This document shows positions 26,231-35,204 of a stretch of DNA of 64,000 nt, in pieces. Source of the DNA: Octadecabacter dasysiphoniae (GTDB taxonomy: Bacteria; Pseudomonadota; Alphaproteobacteria; Rhodobacterales; Rhodobacteraceae). The DNA lies in assembly GCF_021532615.1 (NCBI RefSeq), contig NZ_JAKGAQ010000002.1, positions 62,001-126,000 on the forward strand, written 5' to 3'. The notes under the pieces are model-generated. The model had not been told where the DNA came from. It was given only the letters and a program-made list of their open reading frames with translations, and did not search any database. Made by a program: the position numbers and the translations under genes. The first letter of the stretch is position 1; every line of letters starts with the position of its first letter.

Positions 26231-26542
26231 TCAGTGCGTCCAGGCACCGCGGCGGTTGGTCGCAAAATTCTCACCGTAGCCACCCGCGCGAATGTTGACG
26301 CCGCGCTTTTTCGGTTCCTGCACGGTCGCCTCAATGCCATTGTCGGCAGCATATTCAAGTGCGGCCTCTTTGGTGTCGAACGACATCTTTACCTGCGTTT
26401 GCGTGTCTGACGACGACGTCCACCCCATCAACGGATCAACCTCACGCGCGGATGTTTGCGCAAATTCCAGCACCCAATGCTTTGTCTTGGCCGTGCCAGA
26501 TGACATTGCAGTACGGGCTGGTTGATAAATACGTGCGCGCAT
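26231..26542 (-). CDS. NADH dehydrogenase accessory subunit (NDUFS4/ETC complex I family)
   Basis: A 103-residue soluble protein of the ETC_C1_NDUFA4/NDUFS4 family, an accessory subunit of respiratory complex I in alphaproteobacteria and mitochondria. Typical features are ARIYQPARTAMSSGTAKTKH, WVLEF, PLMGWTSSSDTQTQV, FDTKEAALEYA and the C-terminal YGENFATNRRGAWTH. AAGGGAG precedes the ATG. It stands apart from the nuo operon, as is usual for this subunit, 71 bp upstream of the tRNA-Arg gene. Confidence 0.9.
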   Translation of the reverse strand: MRARIYQPARTAMSSGTAKTKHWVLEFAQTSAREVDPLMGWTSSSDTQTQVKMSFDTKEAALEYAADNGIEATVQEPKKRGVNIRAGGYGENFATNRRGAWTH

Positions 26543-26711
26543 GGCGGGCTCCCTTGATGTGTTCGCTATATCGGCATTTTCGGCCCGCCATGCAAGCGGA
26601 TCACGATCTAAATTTTCTACTCACTCAACATACTTTCTACACTTCTATGTTCCATCAGCGGTGAAAGGCTGTGCGATTCACGCCCTAAATTGGCGAAGGG
26701 ATCATAATAAA

Positions 26712-27791
26712 ATGGCGAGCTTCGTCGCACAGGGCGCTGATATTGTTCAGAATGCCAATGTCGCGACGAACAGCTCACTCGGGCAGGATGGCGCGGGTCA
26801 GATCACCGTCACCAGCGGCACATCCCCGTTTCCCGACGGCTACATCATCGAATTCGAGGTCATCAACGTCGCGACCAACGGCGAATTCAGCACATCGACA
26901 GCGTTCACCGGCATCACCGTCTACGCGAGCGAGGCTGACTACATCGCCGGAACACCGATCTATACCTATACCCCTCAAAACGCCGGCCAGACTGCCGCTG
27001 TTCAGGATTCCACGGACAGAATTGGCGATGAATATATCCAGTTCAATGCCAACATTCTAACCTCGTCCGACCCGGGCGCACCCAACCTCAATTCCCTGTT
27101 CGTCGCCCCCGGCAGCAATATCGGCAACCAGACGTCTACAGTTTTCGACCACCACACGGACATAGATTATGACGGCAGCGGTGGGATTGACGCGGGCACA
27201 ATCGAAGACGGCAACGGCTTTTTTAACATCGCCAACAGTTCCACCGTTTGTTTTGATGCCAGCACCTATATTTTAACGCCCAACGGCCAAACTCCGATCC
27301 TTGATCTGTTGGTCGGGGATTGTGTCGTTACGGCGGACAATGGCCCCCAGAAAATCGTCTGGATCGGCAAGCGCCACGTCACGCGGTTGCAATTGATAAC
27401 ACAGCCCAAATTGCGCCCCGTTCTGATCCCCCAAGGCGTTCTTGGCGCCCACATTGATACCTTGGTGTCCCGCCAGCATGCCTTGGTGACGAAGGGTGGA
27501 TCGCTGATGCGATCCGCAAAGCTTGCGGGGCGGGCAAGGTCGCGTATGCGCATCGCCAATGGCCGGAAATCCGTGACCTACCTGCACCTGATGTTTGACT
27601 CCCATCAAATTATTTTCGCCAACGGCATCGCCGCCGAAAGCTTTTATCCCGGTCCACATGCCCTGCGCGCTTTGACCAAACGACAATTGCACACCCTCAG
27701 GCCCGTTCTTCCTGACATCGTCAGATCCGGCATAATTTCGGGCAAGGCCCTGTCAATGTACGGCGCAATGGCCAGACCAATCGCGCATTAG
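26712..27791 (+). CDS. Hint-domain (hedgehog/intein) protein
   Basis: A 359-residue protein in two parts. Residues 1-175 are acidic, poor in Lys and rich in Thr/Asn/Gly, and include an EF-hand-like loop D-x-D-x-D-G-S-G-G-x-D at about 150-160. Residues 180-330 are a Hint_2 domain that begins with the expected cysteine (C180 in CFDASTYILTP), followed by DLLVGDCVVTADNG and the histidine-bearing LVSRQHALV. There is no Sec signal; an acidic Ca-binding head would suit type I secretion. The start is ATG 26712, with GAAGGG upstream. The molecular role of roseobacter Hint proteins is not established. Confidence 0.85.
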   Translation: MASFVAQGADIVQNANVATNSSLGQDGAGQITVTSGTSPFPDGYIIEFEVINVATNGEFSTSTAFTGITVYASEADYIAGTPIYTYTPQNAGQTAAVQDSTDRIGDEYIQFNANILTSSDPGAPNLNSLFVAPGSNIGNQTSTVFDHHTDIDYDGSGGIDAGTIEDGNGFFNIANSSTVCFDASTYILTPNGQTPILDLLVGDCVVTADNGPQKIVWIGKRHVTRLQLITQPKLRPVLIPQGVLGAHIDTLVSRQHALVTKGGSLMRSAKLAGRARSRMRIANGRKSVTYLHLMFDSHQIIFANGIAAESFYPGPHALRALTKRQLHTLRPVLPDIVRSGIISGKALSMYGAMARPIAH

Positions 27792-27799
27792 GCCAGTCT

Positions 27800-27819
27800 G
27801 CTGACATAACCTTGTCAGC
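27800..27819. promoter_or_regulatory. Inverted repeat between Hint gene and uvrB
   Basis: GCTGACA-N6-TGTCAGC, a perfect 7-bp dyad, 9 bp after the Hint stop and 57 bp before the uvrB ATG. No T-run follows it, so it may be a weak terminator or an operator. The alphaproteobacterial LexA motif GTTC-N7-GTTC is not found in this gap. Confidence 0.35.
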
Positions 27820-27875
27820 ATGCCCCTTTGAAGACCCTGCGATCGGTGTCACATTACCCCGTGACAGGAGCATCC

Positions 27876-30083
27876 ATGCCATACGCCCAAACCGACAAAT
27901 CCGAAGCTGAACAATTCCTCGCCAATCCCGCGCCGGATGTAAAAACCCGTGAAAAGCTGGAAGGCGGCCGCGCGTTTGTGCTGAGCACCGAATTCGAACC
28001 CGCCGGCGATCAGCCCACAGCCATCAAAGAATTGTCCGAAGGCATCCGTCAGGGTGAACGCGACCAGGTTTTGCTGGGCGCAACGGGCACCGGTAAAACC
28101 TTTACCATGGCCAAAATGATCGAGGAAACGCAGCGCCCCGCGATCATCCTTGCGCCTAATAAAACCCTCGCCGCGCAGCTATATGGCGAATTCAAAGGGT
28201 TTTTCCCCGACGCAGCCGTCGAATATTTCGTGTCTTTCTATGACTACTACCAGCCAGAAGCCTACGTCGCGCGCTCTGACACGTTCATCGAAAAAGAATC
28301 CCAGATCAACGAACAGATCGACCGGATGCGCCACTCTGCCACCCGTGCCCTGCTGGAACGCGATGACGTGATCATCGTGGCCTCCGTGTCATGCATCTAC
28401 GGCATCGGCAGCGTCGAAACTTACGGCGCGATGACGCAAGACATCCACGTTGGGGAATCCTATGACCAGCGCGCCATCATGGCCGACCTCATCGCGCAGG
28501 CCTACAAACGCAACGACCAAGCATTCCAGCGCGGCACATTCCGTGTGCGTGGCGATTCACTCGAAATCTGGCCCGCCCACTTGGATGATCGTGCTTGGAA
28601 ACTGTCGTTTTTTGGCGAAGAACTCGAAACCATCACGGAATTTGACCCTCTGACGGGCGAAAAAACCGACACCTTCGAAAAGGTCCGCGTCTACGCGAAT
28701 TCCCACTACGTCACGCCGAAACCAACGATGAACCAAGCGATCGTCGGCATCAAAAAAGAACTGCGCATGCGGCTGGATCAACTGGTCGCCGAAGGCAAAC
28801 TGCTTGAGGCCCAGCGTCTTGAGCAACGCTGTAATTTCGACCTTGAGATGCTTGAGGCGACGGGCGTGTGCAACGGCATCGAAAACTATTCCCGCTACCT
28901 GACGGGCCGCGCACCGGGTGAACCACCCCCCACATTGTTCGAATTCATTCCCGACAATGCGATAGTGTTCGCCGATGAATCCCACGTGTCCGTGCCCCAA
29001 ATCGGCGGCATGTATAAGGGCGACTTCCGACGCAAAATGACACTGGCCGAACACGGGTTCCGCCTGCCGTCCTGCATGGACAACCGCCCCCTGAAGTTCG
29101 AAGAATGGGACGCCATGCGCCCCCAATCCGTTTTCGTATCCGCCACCCCCGCATCGTGGGAGCTCGAACAGACAGGCGGTGTGTTCACCGAACAGATCAT
29201 CCGCCCAACAGGGCTGCTTGACCCGATCATCGAAATTCGCCCCGTAGACACGCAAGTCGATGATGTCATGGATGAAATTCGCCATGTGACGGCCCAAGGG
29301 TTCCGCACGTTGGTCACCACATTGACCAAACGCATGGCCGAAGACCTCACCGAATATCTGCACGAAAACGGCATCAAAGTGCGCTACATGCACTCTGACA
29401 TCGATACGATCGAACGCATTGAAATCCTGCGCGATCTGCGCCTTGGCGCGTTTGATGTGCTGATCGGGATCAACCTGTTGCGCGAAGGATTGGACATCCC
29501 CGAATGTGGACTGGTTGCCATTTTGGACGCCGACAAAGAGGGCTTTTTGCGCTCCGAAACCTCGCTCATCCAAACCATCGGGCGTGCGGCCCGTAACGCC
29601 GATGGCCGCGTCATCATGTACGCCGACCGCATCACCGGATCGATGGAACGCGCCATGGGCGAAACCGATCGCCGCCGCGCGCGCCAGATCGCATACAATG
29701 AAAAACACGGCATCACGCCCGCGACAGTGAAAAAGAACGTCGAGGATATCCTCGCCGGTCTTTACAAAGGCGACGTCGACATGAACCGCGTCACCGCCAA
29801 AGTCGACAAACACGCAGGCGCCAATCTGGCCGCCGTGTTGGATGGCCTACGCACCGACATGCGCAAAGCCGCCGAGAATTTGGAATTCGAAGAAGCCGCC
29901 CGCCTTCGCGACGAGGTCAAACGCCTCGAAACCGTGGACCTCGTTGTGTCCGACGACCCCATGGCGCGCCAATATCAGGTGGATAAAGCCGTGAAGGAAA
30001 GCGAGAAAATGGCGGGGCGATCGACGGCAGGCCGACCGGGGCAAAGGGGTGGTGTGAAGCCGAGGAAGAAACGGGGTGGTTAA
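27876..30083 (+). CDS. uvrB: UvrABC excision repair protein, subunit B
   Basis: Damage-verifying helicase-like subunit of nucleotide excision repair, 735 residues. Walker A is GATGTGKT (68-75), the DNA-clamping beta-hairpin follows YDYYQPEAY, the helicase motif [10 protein letters not shown] and QTIGRAARN motif are present, and the C-terminal UVR domain ([16 protein letters not shown]) binds UvrC/UvrA. The start is ATG 27876, preceded by ACAGGAG; an earlier in-frame ATG at 27828 lacks a ribosome site. The Lys/Arg/Gly-rich tail is common in alphaproteobacteria. It ends one base before the convergent SLATT gene. Confidence 0.97.
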   Translation: MPYAQTDKSEAEQFLANPAPDVKTREKLEGGRAFVLSTEFEPAGDQPTAIKELSEGIRQGERDQVLLGATGTGKTFTMAKMIEETQRPAIILAPNKTLAAQLYGEFKGFFPDAAVEYFVSFYDYYQPEAYVARSDTFIEKESQINEQIDRMRHSATRALLERDDVIIVASVSCIYGIGSVETYGAMTQDIHVGESYDQRAIMADLIAQAYKRNDQAFQRGTFRVRGDSLEIWPAHLDDRAWKLSFFGEELETITEFDPLTGEKTDTFEKVRVYANSHYVTPKPTMNQAIVGIKKELRMRLDQLVAEGKLLEAQRLEQRCNFDLEMLEATGVCNGIENYSRYLTGRAPGEPPPTLFEFIPDNAIVFADESHVSVPQIGGMYKGDFRRKMTLAEHGFRLPSCMDNRPLKFEEWDAMRPQSVFVSATPASWELEQTGGVFTEQIIRPTGLLDPIIEIRPVDTQVDDVMDEIRHVTAQGFRTLVTTLTKRMAEDLTEYLHENGIKVRYMHSDIDTIERIEILRDLRLGAFDVLIGINLLREGLDIPECGLVAILDADKEGFLRSETSLIQTIGRAARNADGRVIMYADRITGSMERAMGETDRRRARQIAYNEKHGITPATVKKNVEDILAGLYKGDVDMNRVTAKVDKHAGANLAAVLDGLRTDMRKAAENLEFEEAARLRDEVKRLETVDLVVSDDPMARQYQVDKAVKESEKMAGRSTAGRPGQRGGVKPRKKRGG

Positions 30084-30084
30084 G

Positions 30085-30747
30085 TTACCCTGACTTATGA
30101 GGTGTCAAAACAGAGAAATATACAACCCATGCAAAGACCGTTGGAGGGACAACGACTGCGCATAGAAGAATTACCCAGCAGTCCAGCCAGTATTTGACCG
30201 CATGCCAAACAGAAAAAGAGATCTCACCTTTGTGTTTGCCGATATTTATTCGAAACGTACGAAAATCGGTCTCCGAATGGTTCTCCGAAAATGAATTGAG
30301 CAATTCGTTGTATTTTCGAACGGTGCTCTCGATCTCACCGGTTACATGAGCCCCCGTACGGTGAACGAAATCAAGGCGGTCATGAAGTTCCTGCACGCCC
30401 TGTGCGCATCTCAAAAAGAGTTCTGCTTTGAGATCATGCTTCTTGCCCTGTTCGAGAACGGTAAATGCAATAATGAATGCAGACATAACAATGGACATCA
30501 AAATCAGCGGTTTTTCAACGTTGGGCGCCCCAGCGACGTCGTAGACGGCCAAGTAACTTGTTGATGAAAAAACATAGAGCGAAAGAGCCGTCACCGCCCA
30601 TGTTGACGCAATCGCTCTTCGTTTGTGCCGACGAGCAGCTTGGAACCGCGCCCCTTTGGTTAGATGCATCCTATACATCAAACGTTCCGCGTAGGATCGA
30701 ACCGCTTCTTCTTCTACAGCTGTAATCTGCTCAGTGGCACCATCCAT
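30085..30747 (-). CDS. Orphan SLATT-domain membrane protein
   Basis: A 220-residue membrane protein. An N-terminal amphipathic helix with basic residues (ERLMYRMHLTKGARFQAARR) precedes two TM helices at about 46-67 and 79-98, then a cytoplasmic helix (LFLRCAQGVQELHDRLDFVHR) and a third hydrophobic segment at 185-212. This is the SLATT layout, pore-like effectors found beside nucleotide-second-messenger and reverse-transcriptase defence genes. None of those partners is adjacent. GAAGGGGAGAG precedes ATG 30747. The gene is visibly more AT-rich than both neighbours, a sign of transfer. The family call rests on architecture and motif memory. Confidence 0.72.
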   Translation of the reverse strand: MDGATEQITAVEEEAVRSYAERLMYRMHLTKGARFQAARRHKRRAIASTWAVTALSLYVFSSTSYLAVYDVAGAPNVEKPLILMSIVMSAFIIAFTVLEQGKKHDLKAELFLRCAQGVQELHDRLDFVHRTGAHVTGEIESTVRKYNELLNSFSENHSETDFRTFRINIGKHKGEISFSVWHAVKYWLDCWVILLCAVVVPPTVFAWVVYFSVLTPHKSG

Positions 30748-30918
30748 AAACGCTCTCCCCTTCAACAAAATATAAAACAATGCCGAACATTCAACGAACA
30801 CTAAGCAAATATAACAGAAATTTAACTCTGTTTTTACAAATTCTGAAAAGATTATTAAGAATTAATCGCTGCGAAGACAACCTAAGTCTAACGGACAACC
30901 GTCAGAAGGGGACTTGTT
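30748..30918. other. AT-rich intergenic region upstream of the SLATT gene
   Basis: This stretch is strikingly AT-rich for the window, for example TTATTAAGAATTAATCG near 30850. It holds the presumed SLATT promoter on the minus strand and no open reading frame of note. It probably arrived with the SLATT gene. Confidence 0.5.
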
Positions 30919-31266
30919 TCACTCCACCACACCACCAGCCTCAACCCAGTCCTTGAACCCGCCTGCGTTACGCACGTCCTCAAACCCGAGCGCCTTCAAA
31001 GTCGCGCCCGCCAGCGCCGCTCGCCCACCAGCGGCGCAATAGACCACTACGGTTTTGGCGCCCTCCAAGGCTTGCATTTGAAATTCTAGCACGCCGCGCG
31101 GGATCGCCACGGCACCTGCCACCTTCCCGCCCGCAACCTCACCGGGTTCGCGCACGTCCAAAAACACCACGCCGTCCTGACCATGCAACGCCATCGCGTC
31201 CTCGGCAGAGATATCAGGCACGGTTGTTTTGGCGGCAGTCACGAGGTCATTCGGGGTCTGTGTCAT
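30919..31266 (-). CDS. Single-domain rhodanese (sulfurtransferase)
   Basis: A 115-residue rhodanese-like protein. The active-site cysteine is C77 in CAAGGRAALAG, a six-residue loop of the rhodanese (not phosphatase) type, and the CH2A-like VFLDVREPGEVAGGKVAGA is well preserved. It should carry persulfide sulfur in the cytoplasm, for sulfide oxidation, thio-modification or cyanide detoxification. ATG 31266 is chosen for the GGAG 7-10 bp upstream. It stands alone on the minus strand. Confidence 0.9.
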   Translation of the reverse strand: MTQTPNDLVTAAKTTVPDISAEDAMALHGQDGVVFLDVREPGEVAGGKVAGAVAIPRGVLEFQMQALEGAKTVVVYCAAGGRAALAGATLKALGFEDVRNAGGFKDWVEAGGVVE

Positions 31267-31330
31267 GGGGTTCTCCAATTTCTGATTGCCCCACCCTACC
31301 CTTCCGCGCGCGATCCGCTACATTGAAATC

Positions 31331-31765
31331 ATGCGTTTGATCCTCGCCCTACTAACACTCCCCCTTCCTGCCGCCGCGTGGGAGTTTTCAGCCGACCCGA
31401 TTTGCACGCTGACCCACCAGACAACAGACGCCGAAATCGCGATCACCTATGACGCCGCGCTGCCGGAATACGCGCTGTTCATCACACTGCGCACAGGCAC
31501 ATGGGGGGAACCACCTGCCTTTCAAATAGGGTTCCTAGGTGGGCGCAACGGTCAGATCGGAACAACCCAACACCGCCTTAGCGGCGACGGCGCAACGCTG
31601 AGCGTGCGCGACAGCGGCTTTGGCAATGTGTTGGACGGTTTGGAATTCAACGCAGACGGTTTTGCCACGACCGGCGCCACCACCGTCGATTTCACCCTGA
31701 CAGATGCCGCACCAGCCGTGCGCGCCTTTCGAGACTGCCCGTCAGGGGTGCCCGCAACGTCATGA
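31331..31765 (+). CDS. Secreted protein of unknown function
   Basis: A 144-residue protein with a clear Sec signal peptide (MRLILALLTLPLPAAA, cleavage near A16). The mature part has only two cysteines, one near each end (PICTL and RDCPSG), which could form a disulfide, and it looks rich in beta-strand (TTVDFTLTDAA). I do not recognise the family. It lies 42 bp before the HugZ-like gene on the same strand and could share its transcript. Confidence 0.75.
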   Translation: MRLILALLTLPLPAAAWEFSADPICTLTHQTTDAEIAITYDAALPEYALFITLRTGTWGEPPAFQIGFLGGRNGQIGTTQHRLSGDGATLSVRDSGFGNVLDGLEFNADGFATTGATTVDFTLTDAAPAVRAFRDCPSGVPATS

Positions 31766-31807
31766 CACGCGGCGGATCATCTACAGAAATGCGTTTGGGC
31801 TAAGACA

Positions 31808-32269
31808 ATGACAGACCCCATTCGCCCGACAGATGCACAGGCCCGCGCGCTGGCCAAATCCCTGCTGACACAGGCAAGCTACGGCGCCTTGGGGGTGATT
31901 GACCCCGATACAAACACGCCCCTCGTTAGCCGCGTCGCGGTTTCATGGATAATGGGCGCGCCGCATATCCTGATTTCGGATTTGTCGTTGCACACCAAGG
32001 CTTTGTCAAAAAATTCCGCCTGTTCGTTATTGATCGCGGAACTACATTCGAAGGGCGATCCCCTTACCCATCCGCGCATAACACTGCAATGTGACGCCAA
32101 GCCTGCGGATAAGGCCACGGTGCGCGATACGTGGTTGGAATTGCACCCGAAATCAAAGCTCTATATCGATTTTTCCGATTTCCGGGTGAAACGGCTGCAG
32201 GTTCGCAATGCCTTTCTCAACGGTGGATTTGGGCGTGCATTTCACCTCGGCCCGAATGATTTGACGTAA
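31808..32269 (+). CDS. HugZ-like / pyridoxamine 5'-phosphate oxidase-fold protein
   Basis: A 153-residue FMN-binding split-barrel protein. ALAKSLLTQASYGALGVIDP, PLVSRVAVSW, ILISDLSLHTKALSKN and LYIDFSDFRVKRLQV are typical of the short HugZ-like 'haem iron utilization' proteins. HugZ cleaves haem, but short relatives lacking the C-terminal DUF2470 domain, as here, may only bind flavin or haem. A minus-strand terminator for the next gene lies directly after its stop. Confidence 0.85.
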   Translation: MTDPIRPTDAQARALAKSLLTQASYGALGVIDPDTNTPLVSRVAVSWIMGAPHILISDLSLHTKALSKNSACSLLIAELHSKGDPLTHPRITLQCDAKPADKATVRDTWLELHPKSKLYIDFSDFRVKRLQVRNAFLNGGFGRAFHLGPNDLT

Positions 32270-32270
32270 C

Positions 32271-32294
32271 AAAAGGGGCACCCGAAGGCGCCCC
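32271..32294 (-). terminator. Rho-independent terminator of the beta-helix gene
   Basis: Read on the minus strand: GGGGCGCC, a TTCG tetraloop, GGTGCCCC, then TTTT. The eight-pair stem with one G-T is capped by the very stable UUCG loop. It lies 10 bp after the stop at 32304. Confidence 0.85.
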
Positions 32295-32303
32295 AATCTT
32301 CAT

Positions 32304-34589
32304 CTATGCAGGATTGTCCATCCGCGCCGAATAGCGGATTTCACCCTTCACGGGTTCGGGCCAAATAATGTCGAACGCATCCGAATTGGACCCGTTCACA
32401 GGGCTTGCGTAAGGCATCGCAAACACCGCTTGATTGGACCCGTTGCGAATAACTTCAACAGGGACCAACGCATCAATCGTGCGCGCCCAGCCCCCGAAGG
32501 GCAGATAGCCACCGGTATCAATCGTCCACGTCTGATCCACGGAACTTTCTTCGTGGGTGTCCACGTGCGGATTGCGCGTCGGCTGGTCGATCCCGTTGAA
32601 CGCATTGCCCTGAAAGATGATGTTGCGCATCAGATCAAACCGCAGATCGGCATAGGTGGTGTCGATCTTTTCAACACGGCCCACGCGCGCGGAATTGGTG
32701 CGAAATACATTGCCCGATACGTTTAGCCCGTTAATGGCATGATCCGTGCCATGGGGTTTCACGACAATCCATGCAAAATCGGTTGTCACCTCGCTCACCA
32801 GAAAAATATTGCCGGTGATGGTCAGGCCGCCAAACGAATACCCTGTCGCTTCGGGCGTGGCGTCATGCTCGTTCGTCCATTCGATATAATTGTTATCGAT
32901 GTAGTTGCCGACCAGCGTGGTCAGACAGTTGGGCGACGTCAGCACGATACCCGACAGGCGCGGCCCGTCGTCCTGATTGTCCCCTTGGAACCAGTGGTTG
33001 TTGGCCACGATATTGCCGTTGCCCTGAAGCACACAGAAATGGCGGAACCGGACGCCGCGGTTGTTGCGAATTTTGGGATCGTTCGCATTGACGTTGAACG
33101 CGATAGACTGCCGGTTGCGCGATTCAATGTCCTGTTCGTCGGACACAAACATATTTCGGTCAATGATCATGCCTTGGCAACCAGTGGCGTGGCTGGTCAT
33201 CCCACGGTTCTTGGGCTTGTCGAAACTACAGTCGCGCACCTGAAACACCAGACCGTTCGGTGGCAACATCACAGCGCTGCATTCACCCCCGCAGGCAAAT
33301 TCGATGTGATCAAGGATCATATCCGACATCTTGGTGAAGCCGCTGAAATCCAACATGTATTTGAACCGCGTGAACGTGAATTCCTGCGTGCCGATGGCAT
33401 CAAACAACTGCGCATTCAGGGTGATGGTGCTGGTCGCGATGTCCACGTCAGACACATAAATCTCGCGCCCGACACCGTTGCCAGTCACAAGCGACCCGAC
33501 GGCGATGGCACTGATGTTGGCAACGTTCGTCAGTTTGATGGAATTGGACGCGCTATAGGTCGCCTGGGCCACAATCACATCATTGTCCCAATTCGGCCCG
33601 TCAATCGGTTGAAACTGGCCATTGCGAATGGCGCGGCGGGTTTCAAAGCTGGTTTTGTTGCCCACAGCGGCCTGCATATCCACCGGACCCGACAGCGAAA
33701 TGCGCCGCCCCCCCAGATCAAGGCTTTCGTGATCCGAAAAATTCAAAAGCGCCTGAAACGCCTTTTTGAACGCCACTTCTTCGTCGCCAAACGCATCCAC
33801 ATAAGTCGGATAATCAAAGTTCTTCTGGAAAATCATCCGGAAGTCGTTGGATTGGATGACCGTCCCCTGAAACCGGACCTGATTGTTGAACGTGACCGAC
33901 CCGCCAAGGAAATACGTGCCCTCAGACACCAGAACCTCGCGGCCATCCGCATCGGCATCGGCCGCCTCGAAGGCTGCGGAATCGTCGGTGACACCGTCCC
34001 CGATCGCGCCGTAATCGCGCACATCGACCAGGCCGATCATGTCGCGCAGAAACACACCGGACACATCTTCGATCACCAGATCATCAATGCGCACGATCCC
34101 GCCATTCGGCCCCGTCAAATCCAGCCCGATATGCCCGTAATTCGCATCCGCCCAGACCATATCAACGCCCGTGCGCTGGCCCGTGCCGATGATGGCTGAC
34201 ACCTCAACCACATCACCGTAACTGGTCAGGGAAACGGATGGGCCAACCGTCACAACGCCCGTCAATTCAGATCCGCCTGCCGTACCGGCCCAACCCGCGA
34301 TGCGCACATCCGGCAGCGCGCCGCCCACGGCCTTTACCCGTGCCGTCACGCGCAGATAGCACCCGGGCAGAATCGATGTTTCGCCCATATAGCGCAGGGT
34401 CGTGACGCTGTTGGTTTTCACAATCTCAAGCGCGCCGGCAAAATCGGCATCTGCGGGCACGAACGCCCCACTGCCTGACCCTTCATAGGTGTCCGACCCC
34501 GGTGTGCCGTCGCCGCTGGACCACACATCCAGACCGTCAACAAATGGTGGCGGCATCAGGACCAGCCCGTCGGTAATGACCTTGTTCAT
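32304..34589 (-). CDS. Right-handed beta-helix protein with pectate-lyase-3 motif
   Basis: A 761-residue protein. Residues 1-180 form a beta-rich, jelly-roll-like carbohydrate-binding or adaptor part. Residues 188-210 carry VRDYGAIGDGVTDDSAAF, the start of Pectate_lyase_3/GH28-like beta-helices and also of many phage tailspikes. The following ~450 residues show repeated short strands with Asn ladders (NNRGVRFRHF, NNHWFQGDN, DNNYIEWTN). No Sec signal is visible, so it is cytoplasmic or exported by another route. GAGGGG precedes the ATG. A polysaccharide-modifying or binding role is likely, but the substrate is unknown. A strong terminator ends the single-gene transcript. Confidence 0.78.
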   Translation of the reverse strand: MNKVITDGLVLMPPPFVDGLDVWSSGDGTPGSDTYEGSGSGAFVPADADFAGALEIVKTNSVTTLRYMGETSILPGCYLRVTARVKAVGGALPDVRIAGWAGTAGGSELTGVVTVGPSVSLTSYGDVVEVSAIIGTGQRTGVDMVWADANYGHIGLDLTGPNGGIVRIDDLVIEDVSGVFLRDMIGLVDVRDYGAIGDGVTDDSAAFEAADADADGREVLVSEGTYFLGGSVTFNNQVRFQGTVIQSNDFRMIFQKNFDYPTYVDAFGDEEVAFKKAFQALLNFSDHESLDLGGRRISLSGPVDMQAAVGNKTSFETRRAIRNGQFQPIDGPNWDNDVIVAQATYSASNSIKLTNVANISAIAVGSLVTGNGVGREIYVSDVDIATSTITLNAQLFDAIGTQEFTFTRFKYMLDFSGFTKMSDMILDHIEFACGGECSAVMLPPNGLVFQVRDCSFDKPKNRGMTSHATGCQGMIIDRNMFVSDEQDIESRNRQSIAFNVNANDPKIRNNRGVRFRHFCVLQGNGNIVANNHWFQGDNQDDGPRLSGIVLTSPNCLTTLVGNYIDNNYIEWTNEHDATPEATGYSFGGLTITGNIFLVSEVTTDFAWIVVKPHGTDHAINGLNVSGNVFRTNSARVGRVEKIDTTYADLRFDLMRNIIFQGNAFNGIDQPTRNPHVDTHEESSVDQTWTIDTGGYLPFGGWARTIDALVPVEVIRNGSNQAVFAMPYASPVNGSNSDAFDIIWPEPVKGEIRYSARMDNPA

Positions 34590-34740
34590 GTAGTAAACCC
34601 CTCAAAAGCGGGGCGACCCTCGGCCACCCCATCAAAATCCCGACCCGCCGCGATGTGCGCACACGGATCACCGGCTCAAAGGGGTAAATGGTCTGGGTAA
34701 ACGAGGTCTGACAGCACCGTCACGATGGCTGCGCAACAGG

Positions 34741-35136
34741 TTAGGAAAAAACCTCGGGTGCGGGGATGACTTGCACGCCGTTGATCTGCCAGCCTTCCGG
34801 CGTCTCAATCATTTGATAATCAAGGATATAAAACAAACCGTCCGGTCCCTGGATCTGGACTTCTTGGCGGGTGGTATTGGTCATGTCCGTGCGATCCAAA
34901 AACCGCACATCGCTGTTGTCCCACACCATCGGATATCCGTTTTCAACCATGCGGGCGAAATTGTCAGGGGTGCGAAACATGCCTTGGATCATCGGGCTGG
35001 CATGTTCCCACGCCCCATCCACATCACGTTCATTAAACGCCGAAAGCTGATCGCGGATGACAGTTTCAATCGTGTTGTCTTGCGCCTGTGCACCAAGGGG
35101 CAGCATCAGCAAAACAGTCAACAAAAGGCGTTTCAT
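34741..35136 (-). CDS. DUF4864 secreted protein
   Basis: A 131-residue protein with a Sec signal (MKRLLLTVLLMLPLGAQA). The mature part, with VIRDQLSAFNERDVDGAW, MFRTPDNFARMVENGYPMVW and GLFYILDYQMIETPEGWQI, matches the DUF4864 family, an NTF2-like cone fold. The function is unknown. The AAGGAG ribosome site is partly inside a strong hairpin at 35148-35177 that separates it from lysK upstream. Confidence 0.85.
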   Translation of the reverse strand: MKRLLLTVLLMLPLGAQAQDNTIETVIRDQLSAFNERDVDGAWEHASPMIQGMFRTPDNFARMVENGYPMVWDNSDVRFLDRTDMTNTTRQEVQIQGPDGLFYILDYQMIETPEGWQINGVQVIPAPEVFS

Positions 35137-35147
35137 GGCAGGGCTCC

Positions 35148-35177
35148 TTGCGCGTATCCTATATCAGATACGCGCAA
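35148..35177 (-). promoter_or_regulatory. Perfect 11-bp hairpin overlapping the DUF4864 ribosome site
   Basis: TTGCGCGTATC and GATACGCGCAA are perfect complements around an 8-nt loop. On the minus strand the 3' arm runs into AAGGAG, sharing its first two A residues. No T-run follows, so this may be a processing or translational-control element, or a terminator of lysK working poorly. Confidence 0.5.
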
Positions 35178-35204
35178 AGTCCCGTTCCGGTTTCAAATCG
35201 GGCC

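Noticed and set aside
27792..27875. LexA (SOS) box before uvrB
   Set aside because: No GTTC-N7-GTTC or close variant occurs in the gap; only an unrelated GCTGACA dyad is present.
28557..29813. 418-codon minus-strand open frame inside uvrB
   Set aside because: It is antisense to conserved uvrB codons and lacks a ribosome site or recognisable domain.
32739..34199. 486-codon plus-strand open frame opposite the beta-helix gene
   Set aside because: The opposite strand carries the pectate-lyase motif and a proper terminator; this frame has no motif.
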